Of a stretch of 25,176 bases of DNA, positions 7,848 through 15,379 are shown piece by piece. Source of the DNA: Lachnospiraceae bacterium (GTDB taxonomy: Bacteria > Bacillota > Clostridia > Lachnospirales > Lachnospiraceae); assembly GCA_900771955.1 (NCBI GenBank), contig CAAGPW010000131.1, positions 1 through 25,176 on the forward strand, read 5' to 3'. Under the pieces are notes generated by a model that ran no database searches, was not told the origin of the DNA, and was given only the letters and a program-made list of their open reading frames with translations. Within the stretch, counting starts at the first letter, position 1. Every line of letters starts with the position of its first letter. A program made the position numbers and the translations under genes.

Positions 7848-9260
7848 ATGTACGATCTGTTGATAAAAAATGGAACGCTAGTCACAAAGGATGGTATGTT
7901 TCAGGCGGATGTGGCGGTAAAGAATGAAAAATATGCTGCGTTCGTGAAGCCGGGAGAGGATATTGCGGCGCAGCGAACAATAGATGCAGCCGGAATGCTG
8001 GTGTTTCCGGGAATCATTGACTGCCATGCGCATTTAAATGAACCAGGTTATGAGTATAGAGAGGATTTTGAGACGGGAACCAGAGCCGCAGCATCTGCAG
8101 GTTGTACCTGCCTGATTGATATGCCGCTCAATAACAGGCCGGCACTGACAGACAAGGAAGCATTTGCGTGCAAAAAGGAACGTGCACTTCAGAAATCCTA
8201 TATTGATTTTGCGCTGTGGGGCGGAATTGTGGGAGCATATGATGAAAATGGAATGCGTACACCGGCAAATCTGGACAAGCTGACGGAACTGCAGGAATGC
8301 CAGGTCGCAGCGTTTAAAGCGTTTACCTGCCCTAACGGACCGGAGTTCCCGGCTGTCAGTATGGGAGAGGTCCGCAGAGCAATGGAAATTTTAAAGCCGT
8401 ATCATGCACTCCTTGGATTTCACTGTGAAGAGTATGGACAGGTGCTGTTTCGGACGAAGGAGCGCAGACAGAAAGAGGGAAGAACGGCAGACGAAAAGAT
8501 ACAGGACTTTCTGGAGGCACACGATGTCTGGACAGAATATATGGCAGTGGAAAATATTCTGACACTGGTCAGAGCAACTGGATGCCGGGCACATATCTGT
8601 CATGTGAGTCATCCATATACAGCGGAAAGAATCAGGGAGGCGATCAGGGAAGGACTGCCGGTTACGGCAGAGACATGCCCGCACTATCTGGGGATGACAG
8701 AAAAAGATCTGTTTCAGAAAGGTGCAGCGGCAAAATGCACGCCACCGCTCAGAAAGGCAGAGGATGTGGAAAAATTATGGGAATATGTGCTGGATGGCAC
8801 ACTTTCCTGCATTGGCAGTGATCATTCTCCGGCTGCAGATAATGAAAAAGACAATGCAAAGCTTGATATCTGGGAAGCGTGGGGAGGATTCAATTCCATT
8901 CAGTGTTTTTTACCTTACATGTACGAGCTTGCAGTAAACCGCAGAAAATTAAGCCCGTCGCTTCTTGCAAAAACAATGTGCTATGCGCCGGCAAAAATTT
9001 TTGGACTGTATGGAAGAAAGGGAGACTTTAAGCCTGGATTCGATGCAGATTTTGTGATTTTTGATCCCAAAAAGAAATGGAAATGCAATGAAAAAGAATT
9101 ATATACCAAAGGCCATGTTTCCTGTTTTCATGGAGTAGAGGGCACGGGAAGTGCCGCGTATACGATTGTCAGAGGAAGGGTTGTAGCGCAGGATGGAAAA
9201 TACCTTGCGGCAGAAAAAGGCACGGGAGAATTTATTCCATCTTTTTCCATTCCCCAATAA
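7848..9260 (+). CDS. allB: Allantoinase (cyclic amidohydrolase)
   Basis: This 470-residue enzyme of the dihydropyrimidinase/allantoinase family opens the hydantoin ring of allantoin to give allantoate. The binuclear metal site is complete: H60 and H62 in DCHAHLNEPG, the lysine expected to be carboxylated K157 in AAFKAFTC, H192 in GFHCEE, H252 in ICHVSH and D325 in GSDHSP. DFETGTRAAA and DMPLN are typical of allantoinases rather than hydantoinases. The start is 13 nt after allC, with AAAGGAGAAAGG upstream. It would feed AllC directly. Dihydroorotase or hydantoinase are weaker alternatives. No intrinsic terminator follows; the next gene is the PucR regulator. Confidence 0.88.
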   Translation: MYDLLIKNGTLVTKDGMFQADVAVKNEKYAAFVKPGEDIAAQRTIDAAGMLVFPGIIDCHAHLNEPGYEYREDFETGTRAAASAGCTCLIDMPLNNRPALTDKEAFACKKERALQKSYIDFALWGGIVGAYDENGMRTPANLDKLTELQECQVAAFKAFTCPNGPEFPAVSMGEVRRAMEILKPYHALLGFHCEEYGQVLFRTKERRQKEGRTADEKIQDFLEAHDVWTEYMAVENILTLVRATGCRAHICHVSHPYTAERIREAIREGLPVTAETCPHYLGMTEKDLFQKGAAAKCTPPLRKAEDVEKLWEYVLDGTLSCIGSDHSPAADNEKDNAKLDIWEAWGGFNSIQCFLPYMYELAVNRRKLSPSLLAKTMCYAPAKIFGLYGRKGDFKPGFDADFVIFDPKKKWKCNEKELYTKGHVSCFHGVEGTGSAAYTIVRGRVVAQDGKYLAAEKGTGEFIPSFSIPQ

Positions 9261-9267
9261 GGAAAAT

Positions 9268-9290
9268 TAAGTTAAGATAAGTATAACTTA
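9268..9290. promoter_or_regulatory. Inverted repeat upstream of the PucR-family regulator
   Basis: TAAGTTA (9268-9274) and TAACTTA (9284-9290) form a perfect 7-bp inverted repeat with a 9-nt AT-rich spacer. The half-site centres are 16 bp apart, about one and a half helix turns. It fills the only gap between allB and the regulator, 22 nt before the start codon. It could be an autoregulatory operator or a weak RNA hairpin; there is no following T-run, so it is not an obvious terminator. Confidence 0.4.
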
Positions 9291-9300
9291 TTGAGAAATT

Positions 9301-9306
9301 GGGGGA
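9301..9306 (+). promoter_or_regulatory. Ribosome binding site that sets the start of pucR
   Basis: GGGGGA ends 5 nt before ATG 9312. A TTG at 9291 is in frame upstream, but it overlaps the inverted repeat and has no ribosome binding site, so ATG 9312 is preferred. Confidence 0.65.
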
Positions 9307-9311
9307 ATAGT

Positions 9312-10931
9312 ATGAAAACTACATTGAACTGGCTTTTTTATGAAAGTGGACTGAAAAATATTCGTTGCATGGCGTGCAGTGACATGGGAGACTCGAGATT
9401 CGACCGGGTAAATAACATAGATAATCCCAATACGGTACGCTGGATCAAGCAGGACGAACTGATCATTACAACGGGATATCTGTTTGCAGATGATGAAAAA
9501 AAGCAGATACAGCTCATTGATGAATTAAAGGAGGTGGGGTGTGCCGGTCTTGGCATAAAAATAAAAAGTTTTTTTGAGGAGATACCGGAATGCATGATAA
9601 AGGAAGCGGAAAAAGTAAGACTGCCGCTGTTTGAAATTCCGTACTATTATTCCCTGTCTGATATAAGCCAGGTGATCTATAACCATATATATGAGTTGAA
9701 CCATCTGGATAAACAGAGGGAGCAGCGACTGATAGAAGATATTTCCGAGATGTTTTTTACCAAACATGCGGTGTTGGAAATTGTGCTAAAGATATCGGAA
9801 TATCTGAGGAAAACAGTTCTTTTGCTGGATGGCAGCGCAAACTGTATCTATGCTTCCAAGCGGAAAAAAGACTGGGAACTGTGTTCCGGCGGAAGCCATA
9901 TTGAAAAACTTGAGGTTTCAGAAAAAAATAATGTGACAGCGCTGTTTCCAAATGGTGAGACAAAGCATGGATATCTTGTCTCACTTGCCAATACGGAATA
10001 TGAACTTCTGGTGATCGAGGATGAGACCACGCTGAGCGTTTCGGAGAAAAAGACACTGGAGCATTGCGGGATGATCATGGCAATGAGTCTTTTCCGCTCA
10101 AAGAAATTTCATCCGGATGCGTATGAGATTGAAAATGAAAATAATGAGAGGCTGTATGATATTTTCTGTACCAACCGCGAAATTGCAGATGAAACACTTT
10201 TTCAGATATGTAACGAATATGGGATTTCGACGGAACGAAAAAGGATACTGCTCCTGATACAATGCAAAAGAGGAAAGGATGCAGATGCTTCACTGACAGA
10301 GGTCTTTCGTTTTATGAGCAGGGAAGTGGAAGGAAAAACATGGATCGCAGCAGGAAATGAAGTTTCGTTTTATCATGGAGATTCCATGTTTGTCTTTTTA
10401 CAGGATGCAGGAAATGAAACATCCATGAGTATGAAAGAAAAAGCTAAACGGCTGGGGAAAGAACTCAAAAAGTCGGTGGAAGAAAAGTTTCAGAAATTTG
10501 AGCTTACGGAAGGGATAAGCCGTATCAGTGAGAAAAAGGAAGGACTGAGAAAGGCAGCACATGAGGCGGAACGTGCAGTCGTGATAGGAAAGCGCATTCA
10601 GGCAGAGAAGGAAATATATGATTTTTCTGAATATGTTTATTATGACTATCTTCTGAAGCATCCGGAGGAAAAGGACTATTATCTGAACGGCCGCCTGAAA
10701 AGTATTCTGGATTATGATGAAGAAAACCATACGGAGTATATGGAAACGCTGACCATGTATTTTACATGTATGTTTAATGCCAGCGAGACGGCAAAACGAC
10801 TGTTTATACACAGAAATACGCTGATGAAGCGGTTGGAAAAAATGAAAGGATTGTTGCAGATTGATTTTGAGGATATCAACCAACTGGTAATGCTGTATAC
10901 CGAAATCTGTGCATACAGGCTTTATTCATAA
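9312..10931 (+). CDS. pucR: PucR-family transcriptional regulator of purine/ureide catabolism
   Basis: This 539-residue regulator has the typical PucR layout. An N-terminal PucR sensory domain (about residues 5-125) contains ELIITTGYLF and PLFEIPYYYSLSDI, a GGDEF-like middle segment follows, and the C-terminal PucR helix-turn-helix (about 480-539) contains NASETAKRLFIHRNTLMKRL. In Bacillus subtilis PucR activates the puc genes in response to ureide intermediates, so here it probably senses allantoin or allantoate and controls the surrounding operon. It lies between the allantoin genes and the amidohydrolase genes in the same orientation, which suggests that it controls both. No membrane segment or signal peptide is seen. 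Confidence 0.85.
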   Translation: MKTTLNWLFYESGLKNIRCMACSDMGDSRFDRVNNIDNPNTVRWIKQDELIITTGYLFADDEKKQIQLIDELKEVGCAGLGIKIKSFFEEIPECMIKEAEKVRLPLFEIPYYYSLSDISQVIYNHIYELNHLDKQREQRLIEDISEMFFTKHAVLEIVLKISEYLRKTVLLLDGSANCIYASKRKKDWELCSGGSHIEKLEVSEKNNVTALFPNGETKHGYLVSLANTEYELLVIEDETTLSVSEKKTLEHCGMIMAMSLFRSKKFHPDAYEIENENNERLYDIFCTNREIADETLFQICNEYGISTERKRILLLIQCKRGKDADASLTEVFRFMSREVEGKTWIAAGNEVSFYHGDSMFVFLQDAGNETSMSMKEKAKRLGKELKKSVEEKFQKFELTEGISRISEKKEGLRKAAHEAERAVVIGKRIQAEKEIYDFSEYVYYDYLLKHPEEKDYYLNGRLKSILDYDEENHTEYMETLTMYFTCMFNASETAKRLFIHRNTLMKRLEKMKGLLQIDFEDINQLVMLYTEICAYRLYS

Positions 10932-10954
10932 ATTATTAAACGGAGGGATGAATC

Positions 10955-12439
10955 ATGAAAATTTTGTTGAAACATGCAAAAATACTGACAATGAATGAAA
11001 AAGAGGAGATCCTGGACGATGCGGATCTTCTGATCGAAGATGAAAAGATTGCAAAAATAGGCTGCGGACTGAACGATGAAGCAGACAAAGTGATTGACTG
11101 TACCGACCGGCTGGTTATGCCGGGACTGATCAATTCCCACCTTCATTCGGATGAAAATATGTTCCGTGGTCTGTTTGATAATCTTCCGCTGGAGCCGTGG
11201 ATGCTTTACAGTTGTCCTCCGCTTGCCTATGGGCCTTTTTCCAACCGTCTGATCTATCTGCGTACCATGATCGGGGCAATGGAAATGGTCAAAAAAGGAA
11301 TTACCTGTGTGCAGGATGATGTATCGGAATGCCCGAAGTCTACACTGGAAGGATTCGACAGTGTGTTTCAGGCATATAAAGATCTGGGACTGAAGGGAAA
11401 TATTACGGTCAATATGGGTGACCGTGAATATGTGGACAAACTTCCATATACAAGAGAATATTTTCCGAAAGAGTGGCAGGATAAGCTGGCAGGACATCCG
11501 GACCCGGATGAAATGCTGGAGTTCTATGAGGAAGTGATACACCGCTGGAATAAGAAGGATGGATTTAAGGTCGTATACTCCACTTCCGCACCGCAGAGAT
11601 GTACGGATGAGTATCTGATGCGTGCACTTGACATGGCCGAGAAATACGATCTGCCCATGCATACCCATATCCTGGAAACAAGAATGCAGCTTGCAACAGG
11701 ACCTGCATTTTATGGAAAATCGATCGTACAGCATATTAAGGATATTGGATTTCTTACAGACCGTCTTACTATTGCACATGGAGTGTGGATGGATGAGGCG
11801 GATATGAAGGCGATTGGAGCAGCCGGTGCATCCATCGCGCATAATCCGGTCAGCAACCTGAAGCTGGGAAGCGGGATCATGTCTCTCCGTAATATGTTAA
11901 AGCACGGGGTTAATGTTGTGCTCGGCACAGATGGAATGAGCAGTAATGACGGGTACAGCATATTTGAAGCAATGAAGTTTTCTGCGCTGCTTCAAAAGGT
12001 AATGGATCCGGATTACAAGTCCTGGGTAGATGCAAAGACCATTGTAAAGCTGGCAATTCAGACGCCGGCACACAGCCTGCGGCGTACCGATGAACTGGGC
12101 AGCCTGTCTGTTGGAAAGGCTGCGGATATCAGCATTCTGAATTTAAAAACCGAAAGCTTTACACCGCTCAATGATATTTATAAACACCTCGTTTACTGTG
12201 AGGATGGAAGTGATGTTGAGACGGTAATCAGCAATGGAAAAATACTGATGGAGAACCGGGTGCTTGTAAATGTGGATGAAAAGGCACTGATCGAAGAACT
12301 GGACGGAATGACCGGAGAATTTAAAGAGCGTTTCAAAAAAACAGTGGAGGAAAATGATAAGCTTATGCCCTTTGTGGATCAGATCTATCAGAGATGTATC
12401 CGTGAGGCAGATGGACATACCTGTAATCTTTTTGTATAG
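10955..12439 (+). CDS. Amidohydrolase of the COG0402 deaminase/chlorohydrolase group, substrate unknown
   Basis: This 494-residue TIM-barrel metalloenzyme has the mononuclear-metal pattern of the TRZ/ATZ, guanine deaminase and MTA/SAH deaminase group: H62 and H64 in NSHLHSD, H236 and H238 with E241 in HTHILET, H275 in IAHGVW, H296 in IAHNPVSN and D326 in GTDGMSS. A C-terminal composite domain with GKAADISIL follows. Enzymes of this group usually deaminate or dechlorinate N-heterocycles and release ammonia, which fits a purine or ureide salvage setting. SsnA of E. coli is a distant relative, but the HSDENMFRGLFDNLPLEPWM region differs clearly from it. CGGAGGG precedes ATG 10955. The gene is the first of four closely spaced genes. 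Confidence 0.8.
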   Translation: MKILLKHAKILTMNEKEEILDDADLLIEDEKIAKIGCGLNDEADKVIDCTDRLVMPGLINSHLHSDENMFRGLFDNLPLEPWMLYSCPPLAYGPFSNRLIYLRTMIGAMEMVKKGITCVQDDVSECPKSTLEGFDSVFQAYKDLGLKGNITVNMGDREYVDKLPYTREYFPKEWQDKLAGHPDPDEMLEFYEEVIHRWNKKDGFKVVYSTSAPQRCTDEYLMRALDMAEKYDLPMHTHILETRMQLATGPAFYGKSIVQHIKDIGFLTDRLTIAHGVWMDEADMKAIGAAGASIAHNPVSNLKLGSGIMSLRNMLKHGVNVVLGTDGMSSNDGYSIFEAMKFSALLQKVMDPDYKSWVDAKTIVKLAIQTPAHSLRRTDELGSLSVGKAADISILNLKTESFTPLNDIYKHLVYCEDGSDVETVISNGKILMENRVLVNVDEKALIEELDGMTGEFKERFKKTVEENDKLMPFVDQIYQRCIREADGHTCNLFV

Positions 12440-12451
12440 GAGGAATGGAAA

Positions 12452-13201
12452 ATGCGAATTATTGACATGCATGCACACGTGGATGTGTGTGAGCCGTTGA
12501 ACTGGTTTGATACGGCAGAAAAACTGGTAAAACTGATGGATGAGGCAGGAATCGAAAAGGCAGTGGTCAGTGCGTATCTGAATCTTCCGGGACCGGATAT
12601 GACCTGCGCCGAGCGTCTGTGGAAAGACATTGAGCCCTATCAGGATCGTTTTATGATGTTCCTGCGTATGGATCCCTGGTTTGGCGATGAGGCAATCCGG
12701 TTTCTTGAGGATGCGTGCAAAAAATATCCCATTCGTGGAGTAAAGCTGCATCCGGCACATTACACACTGCATCCTTATGGAAAACTGACCGTTGATCTTT
12801 GCAGAAAAGCCGGTGAACTTGGACTTCCGGTGCTGTTTCACTGTGGAGACGAAATGATGTGTCTTCCGCTTCAGATCGGTGAACTTGCAGCGCAGTGCCC
12901 GGATACAACGGTGATACTGGCACATATGGGAGGTTATGCGCACAATCGGGATGCGATTGAAGTGGCAAAGAAGTACAAAAATATTTATATTGATACTTCA
13001 GAAGTTCCATTGGTTCATGAGATTCGCTGGTTTGTGGACGAGCTTGGTGCAGACCGCATCTTTTTCGGAACAGACGCACCGTGCTGTGATCCCCTGGTGG
13101 AATTGAAAAAGGTTTTGCTTGCAGGGCTGACAGACGGGGAACTGGAGCAGGTGCTGTATAAAAACGCAGTCAGAGTGATGGGATTGGAGGACAGAAAATG
13201 A
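12452..13201 (+). CDS. Amidohydrolase_2-family TIM-barrel metal hydrolase, first of a tandem pair
   Basis: This 249-residue protein looks like a small Amidohydrolase_2 (PF04909) enzyme. Its metal site appears intact: H7 and H9 in DMHAHV, K98 and H100 in GVKLHP, H130 in LFHCGD, H158 in ILAHMGG and D208 in FGTDAP. Members of the family decarboxylate or hydrolyse cyclic or lactone substrates; the substrate here is unknown. AGGAGG lies 8 nt upstream of the ATG and 12 nt separate it from the preceding amidohydrolase. It overlaps the next gene by four bases (ATGA). The two tandem products are about the same length and share fold and block order, so they are probably duplicates that now form a hetero-oligomer. 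Confidence 0.75.
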   Translation: MRIIDMHAHVDVCEPLNWFDTAEKLVKLMDEAGIEKAVVSAYLNLPGPDMTCAERLWKDIEPYQDRFMMFLRMDPWFGDEAIRFLEDACKKYPIRGVKLHPAHYTLHPYGKLTVDLCRKAGELGLPVLFHCGDEMMCLPLQIGELAAQCPDTTVILAHMGGYAHNRDAIEVAKKYKNIYIDTSEVPLVHEIRWFVDELGADRIFFGTDAPCCDPLVELKKVLLAGLTDGELEQVLYKNAVRVMGLEDRK

Positions 13202-13941
13202 TTATTGACTTTCATACATATGTGGGAAAATCCATGCTGGGGCAGGAGAGCACCATGGAAGAACTGCTGGAGAACATGGAAAAGAACGGAGTGGATCAGT
13301 CGGTGATCTGCCCGGTAAAAACAACGGACCCTTTTTTTGAAAAACAGAATCTGTATGTTGCGGAAATGCAGAAAAAATATGCGGGAAAAATATTGGGATT
13401 TGCGAGAATCGATCCGAATCTCGGCAGGGACTCGGAAAAAATATTACTTGATGCTGTGGATGAACTGCATCTGAAAGGACTTATTCTGCATCCATGGGAA
13501 GAGACATTTGCCATAAACGACAAAAAAGTATTTCCATTTATGGAGATATGCCGGGAAAAGAAGCTTCCGGTGCTGGTCGAAACCGGTTATCCATGGCTTT
13601 CCCACTGTTTTCAGGTAGGAAGTCTGGCAGAAAAATATCCGGACATTACATTTATCATGTCGCATGGAGGACAGTTTGACAGCAGCGGCTATGCACTTAC
13701 TGACGTAGACTATGTGATGGAAAAATACGACAATCTTGTCATTGAAACATCCGGGGATTATTCGGATGAGGGGATAGAAAATATTCCAAAAAGACTGGGA
13801 GCGTCACGTGTGTTGTTTGGTTCCCATTTTCCATGGCTTTCAACAGAGCTTGAGATTTATCGCATTGAGAGAGCCAGTTTGTCAGATGAAATGAGAGAGG
13901 CAATTTTTTATAAAAATGCAGAAAAGATACTGGGCAGATAG
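13198..13941 (+). CDS. Amidohydrolase_2-like protein with altered metal ligands, second of the tandem pair
   Basis: This 247-residue paralogue of the preceding protein has the same block order, but key residues are replaced. The HxH pair is H6-T-Y8 (DFHTYVG), GVKLHP is GLILHP with Ile for Lys, the beta-5 His is Glu (LVETG, E128), and the terminal metal Asp is His (FGSHFPW, H210). Only H6 and H156 (MSHGGQ) of the usual ligands remain. It may bind metal differently, or act as a non-catalytic partner of the intact paralogue, whose gene it overlaps by four bases. The reading frame is open and codon use is ordinary, so it is not a decaying pseudogene. Function unknown. Confidence 0.7.
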   Translation: MIIDFHTYVGKSMLGQESTMEELLENMEKNGVDQSVICPVKTTDPFFEKQNLYVAEMQKKYAGKILGFARIDPNLGRDSEKILLDAVDELHLKGLILHPWEETFAINDKKVFPFMEICREKKLPVLVETGYPWLSHCFQVGSLAEKYPDITFIMSHGGQFDSSGYALTDVDYVMEKYDNLVIETSGDYSDEGIENIPKRLGASRVLFGSHFPWLSTELEIYRIERASLSDEMREAIFYKNAEKILGR

Positions 13942-13953
13942 GAGAGAAAGCAT

Positions 13954-14556
13954 ATGGAAAAATATGTGATTACAATTGCAAGGCAGTTTGGAAGTCTCGG
14001 ACGTCCGGTTGCCCGTAAAATGGCAGAAATCCTTGGGATACAATATTATGACAGAGATATCGTGGAGGAGACATCAAAAGAATTAAATGTGCCGGTTTCC
14101 GCAGTAAGCGAAGTGGAAGAGTCCGTGAAAAACAATTTCTTTTATATGAAATTTCCGCTGGGAATTAACACAACCGTTGAGCAGGATAAGCTGTTCCGGA
14201 CACAGCAGATGATCATCCGCTCTCTGGCGGAAAAAGAGTCCTGCATCGTTGTCGGGAGATGCTCTGACTATGTGTTGCGGGATTATGAAAATCATTTGAG
14301 CATTTATATTTTTGCGCCGTATGAAGCACGTATGAAAAACTGCATTGAGAACCTGAATATGGAAGAAAAGGTTGCAAAAAAAATGATCGCAGATGTAGAC
14401 CGGGCAAGGGATCTGTATCATATGCATTACGCAGGATATCTTCCGGGAGACGTAAATTATAAAAATGTGCTGATCGACAGCAGTCTGCTGGGTGTAGACG
14501 GCACAGCAGAATTTCTGGCAGAACTGGCAAGAAAGAAATTTGGACTGGATGCCTGA
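13954..14556 (+). CDS. Cytidylate-kinase-like family protein
   Basis: This 200-residue protein begins with ITIARQFGSLGRPVA, the characteristic P-loop variant of the cytidylate kinase-like family (PF13189), in which GSxGR replaces the usual GxGxGKS. Later blocks YYDRDIVEE, IVVGRCSDYVL and IFAPYEARM match the general plan of these proteins. They are common in Clostridia, and most have no known substrate. ATG 13954 has AGGAGAG upstream and follows the tandem amidohydrolase pair by 12 nt, so it is probably co-transcribed with them. True cytidylate kinase is normally a housekeeping gene elsewhere, so this is likely an accessory nucleotide or small-molecule kinase. Confidence 0.75.
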   Translation: MEKYVITIARQFGSLGRPVARKMAEILGIQYYDRDIVEETSKELNVPVSAVSEVEESVKNNFFYMKFPLGINTTVEQDKLFRTQQMIIRSLAEKESCIVVGRCSDYVLRDYENHLSIYIFAPYEARMKNCIENLNMEEKVAKKMIADVDRARDLYHMHYAGYLPGDVNYKNVLIDSSLLGVDGTAEFLAELARKKFGLDA

Positions 14557-14569
14557 CATCAGTGGCTTG

Positions 14570-14591
14570 GCCTTAAATTTGCCTTAAATTT
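14570..14591 (+). promoter_or_regulatory. Two tandem 11-bp repeats, probable OmpR-type response-regulator site
   Basis: GCCTTAAATTT occurs at 14570-14580 and again at 14581-14591 with no spacer. Head-to-tail 11-bp repeats are what a dimer of an OmpR/PhoB-type regulator binds. They end 35 bp before the -10 box of the gene for such a regulator, so autoregulation is likely. Confidence 0.6.
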
Positions 14592-14662
14592 CACCCCGTT
14601 TTCTTTTCCTTATCATGTGAAACCGTTATAATGATGGGAGAAAAGAAGACGGGGTGAATTTT
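14586..14662 (+). promoter_or_regulatory. Long inverted repeat flanking the -10 box and covering the response-regulator ribosome binding site
   Basis: Bases 14586-14608 and 14640-14662 are complementary at 21 of 23 positions; one of the two mismatches would be a G-U pair in RNA. The 31-nt loop contains the -10 box. The right arm contains the GGGG ribosome binding site (14651-14654) and ends at the base before ATG 14663. Transcripts coming from upstream could fold and hide the ribosome binding site, whereas transcripts started at the internal promoter lack the left arm. Confidence 0.6.
14604..14632 (+). promoter_or_regulatory. Promoter of the two-component operon
   Basis: The perfect -10 box TATAAT is at 14627-14632. 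Seventeen bases upstream lies only a poor -35 (TTTTCC, 14604-14609), as expected for a promoter that needs an activator. The predicted start is near 14639, about 24 nt before the start codon. Confidence 0.6.
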
Positions 14663-15379
14663 ATGGAACGAATACAGGATGCAAAAATATTGCTGGTGGA
14701 TGATAATGCGGAACTGTTGGAGCTTCTGTTAAAGATATTGACCAGAGAGGGCTATACCAGGCTGTTTCCGGCAAGAAGCTGCAAAGAAGCAAAGACACTT
14801 TTTGACAGGGAGCGACCCGATTTTATGATCCTTGATGTCAATCTGCCGGACGGGGACGGATTCCATTTATTTATGGGATTTCGGGCAAAAGCAGATGTAC
14901 CGGCGTTGTTTCTTTCGGCGCGTGATGAGGACCAGGACCGGCTTTTTGGTCTTGGTCTCGGTGCCGACGATTATATCACAAAACCGTTTTTGACGCAGGA
15001 GCTTTTGCTTCGGGTATCCCTTATCTTGAAACGGACTTACCGCACGGTTTTAAATCCGGCGCAGGCTGCCGGAATAAAAATCGGAAATGCCAGGGTTGAT
15101 TTCCGGAGTGCGACGGTAAAAAAAGACGGCATGGAAAGTGCGCTTACGGCGAAGGAACTTGCCATTTTAAAGAAGCTGGCGGATAATCGGGGAAATATCG
15201 TGACGTTTGATATGCTCTGCGAAGCAGTCTGGGGAGACGGGTATTATGGCTATGAGAATACCCTTATGGTACATATGAGGCATCTCAGGGAAAAAATCGA
15301 GGACAATCCGTCAAAACCGGAGCATATTATAACGGTGCGTGGACTTGGTTACCGTCTGACGAAAGAGGTGGCGGAATGA
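14663..15379 (+). CDS. OmpR/PhoB-family response regulator
   Basis: This 238-residue two-domain regulator has a receiver domain at residues 1-120 with VDDN near the N terminus, the phosphoacceptor D58 in LDVNLPDGDG, the switch Ser in FLSARD and the conserved Lys in YITKPF. A winged-helix DNA-binding domain follows (about 140-235) with ALTAKELAIL and TVRGLGYRL. ATG 14663 is chosen because GGGG lies 8 nt upstream; an in-frame GTG at 14654 would sit inside that ribosome binding site. The stop overlaps the start of the partner histidine kinase (ATGA). It probably binds the 11-bp repeats upstream of its own gene. Targets are unknown. Confidence 0.9.
   Translation: MERIQDAKILLVDDNAELLELLLKILTREGYTRLFPARSCKEAKTLFDRERPDFMILDVNLPDGDGFHLFMGFRAKADVPALFLSARDEDQDRLFGLGLGADDYITKPFLTQELLLRVSLILKRTYRTVLNPAQAAGIKIGNARVDFRSATVKKDGMESALTAKELAILKKLADNRGNIVTFDMLCEAVWGDGYYGYENTLMVHMRHLREKIEDNPSKPEHIITVRGLGYRLTKEVAE

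Noticed and set aside
10922..11842. A 306-codon minus-strand open frame opposite the COG0402 amidohydrolase
   Set aside because: It mirrors the codon pattern of the plus-strand gene, whose metal-binding motifs are complete; the antisense product has no recognisable family.
10955..12439. Assignment of the 494-residue amidohydrolase as SsnA of the anaerobic urate/YgeX-YgeY-HyuA pathway
   Set aside because: Only general COG0402 ligands are shared; the N-terminal region differs from E. coli SsnA as I remember it, and ygeX, ygeW, ygfK and xdhD-like genes are absent from the window.
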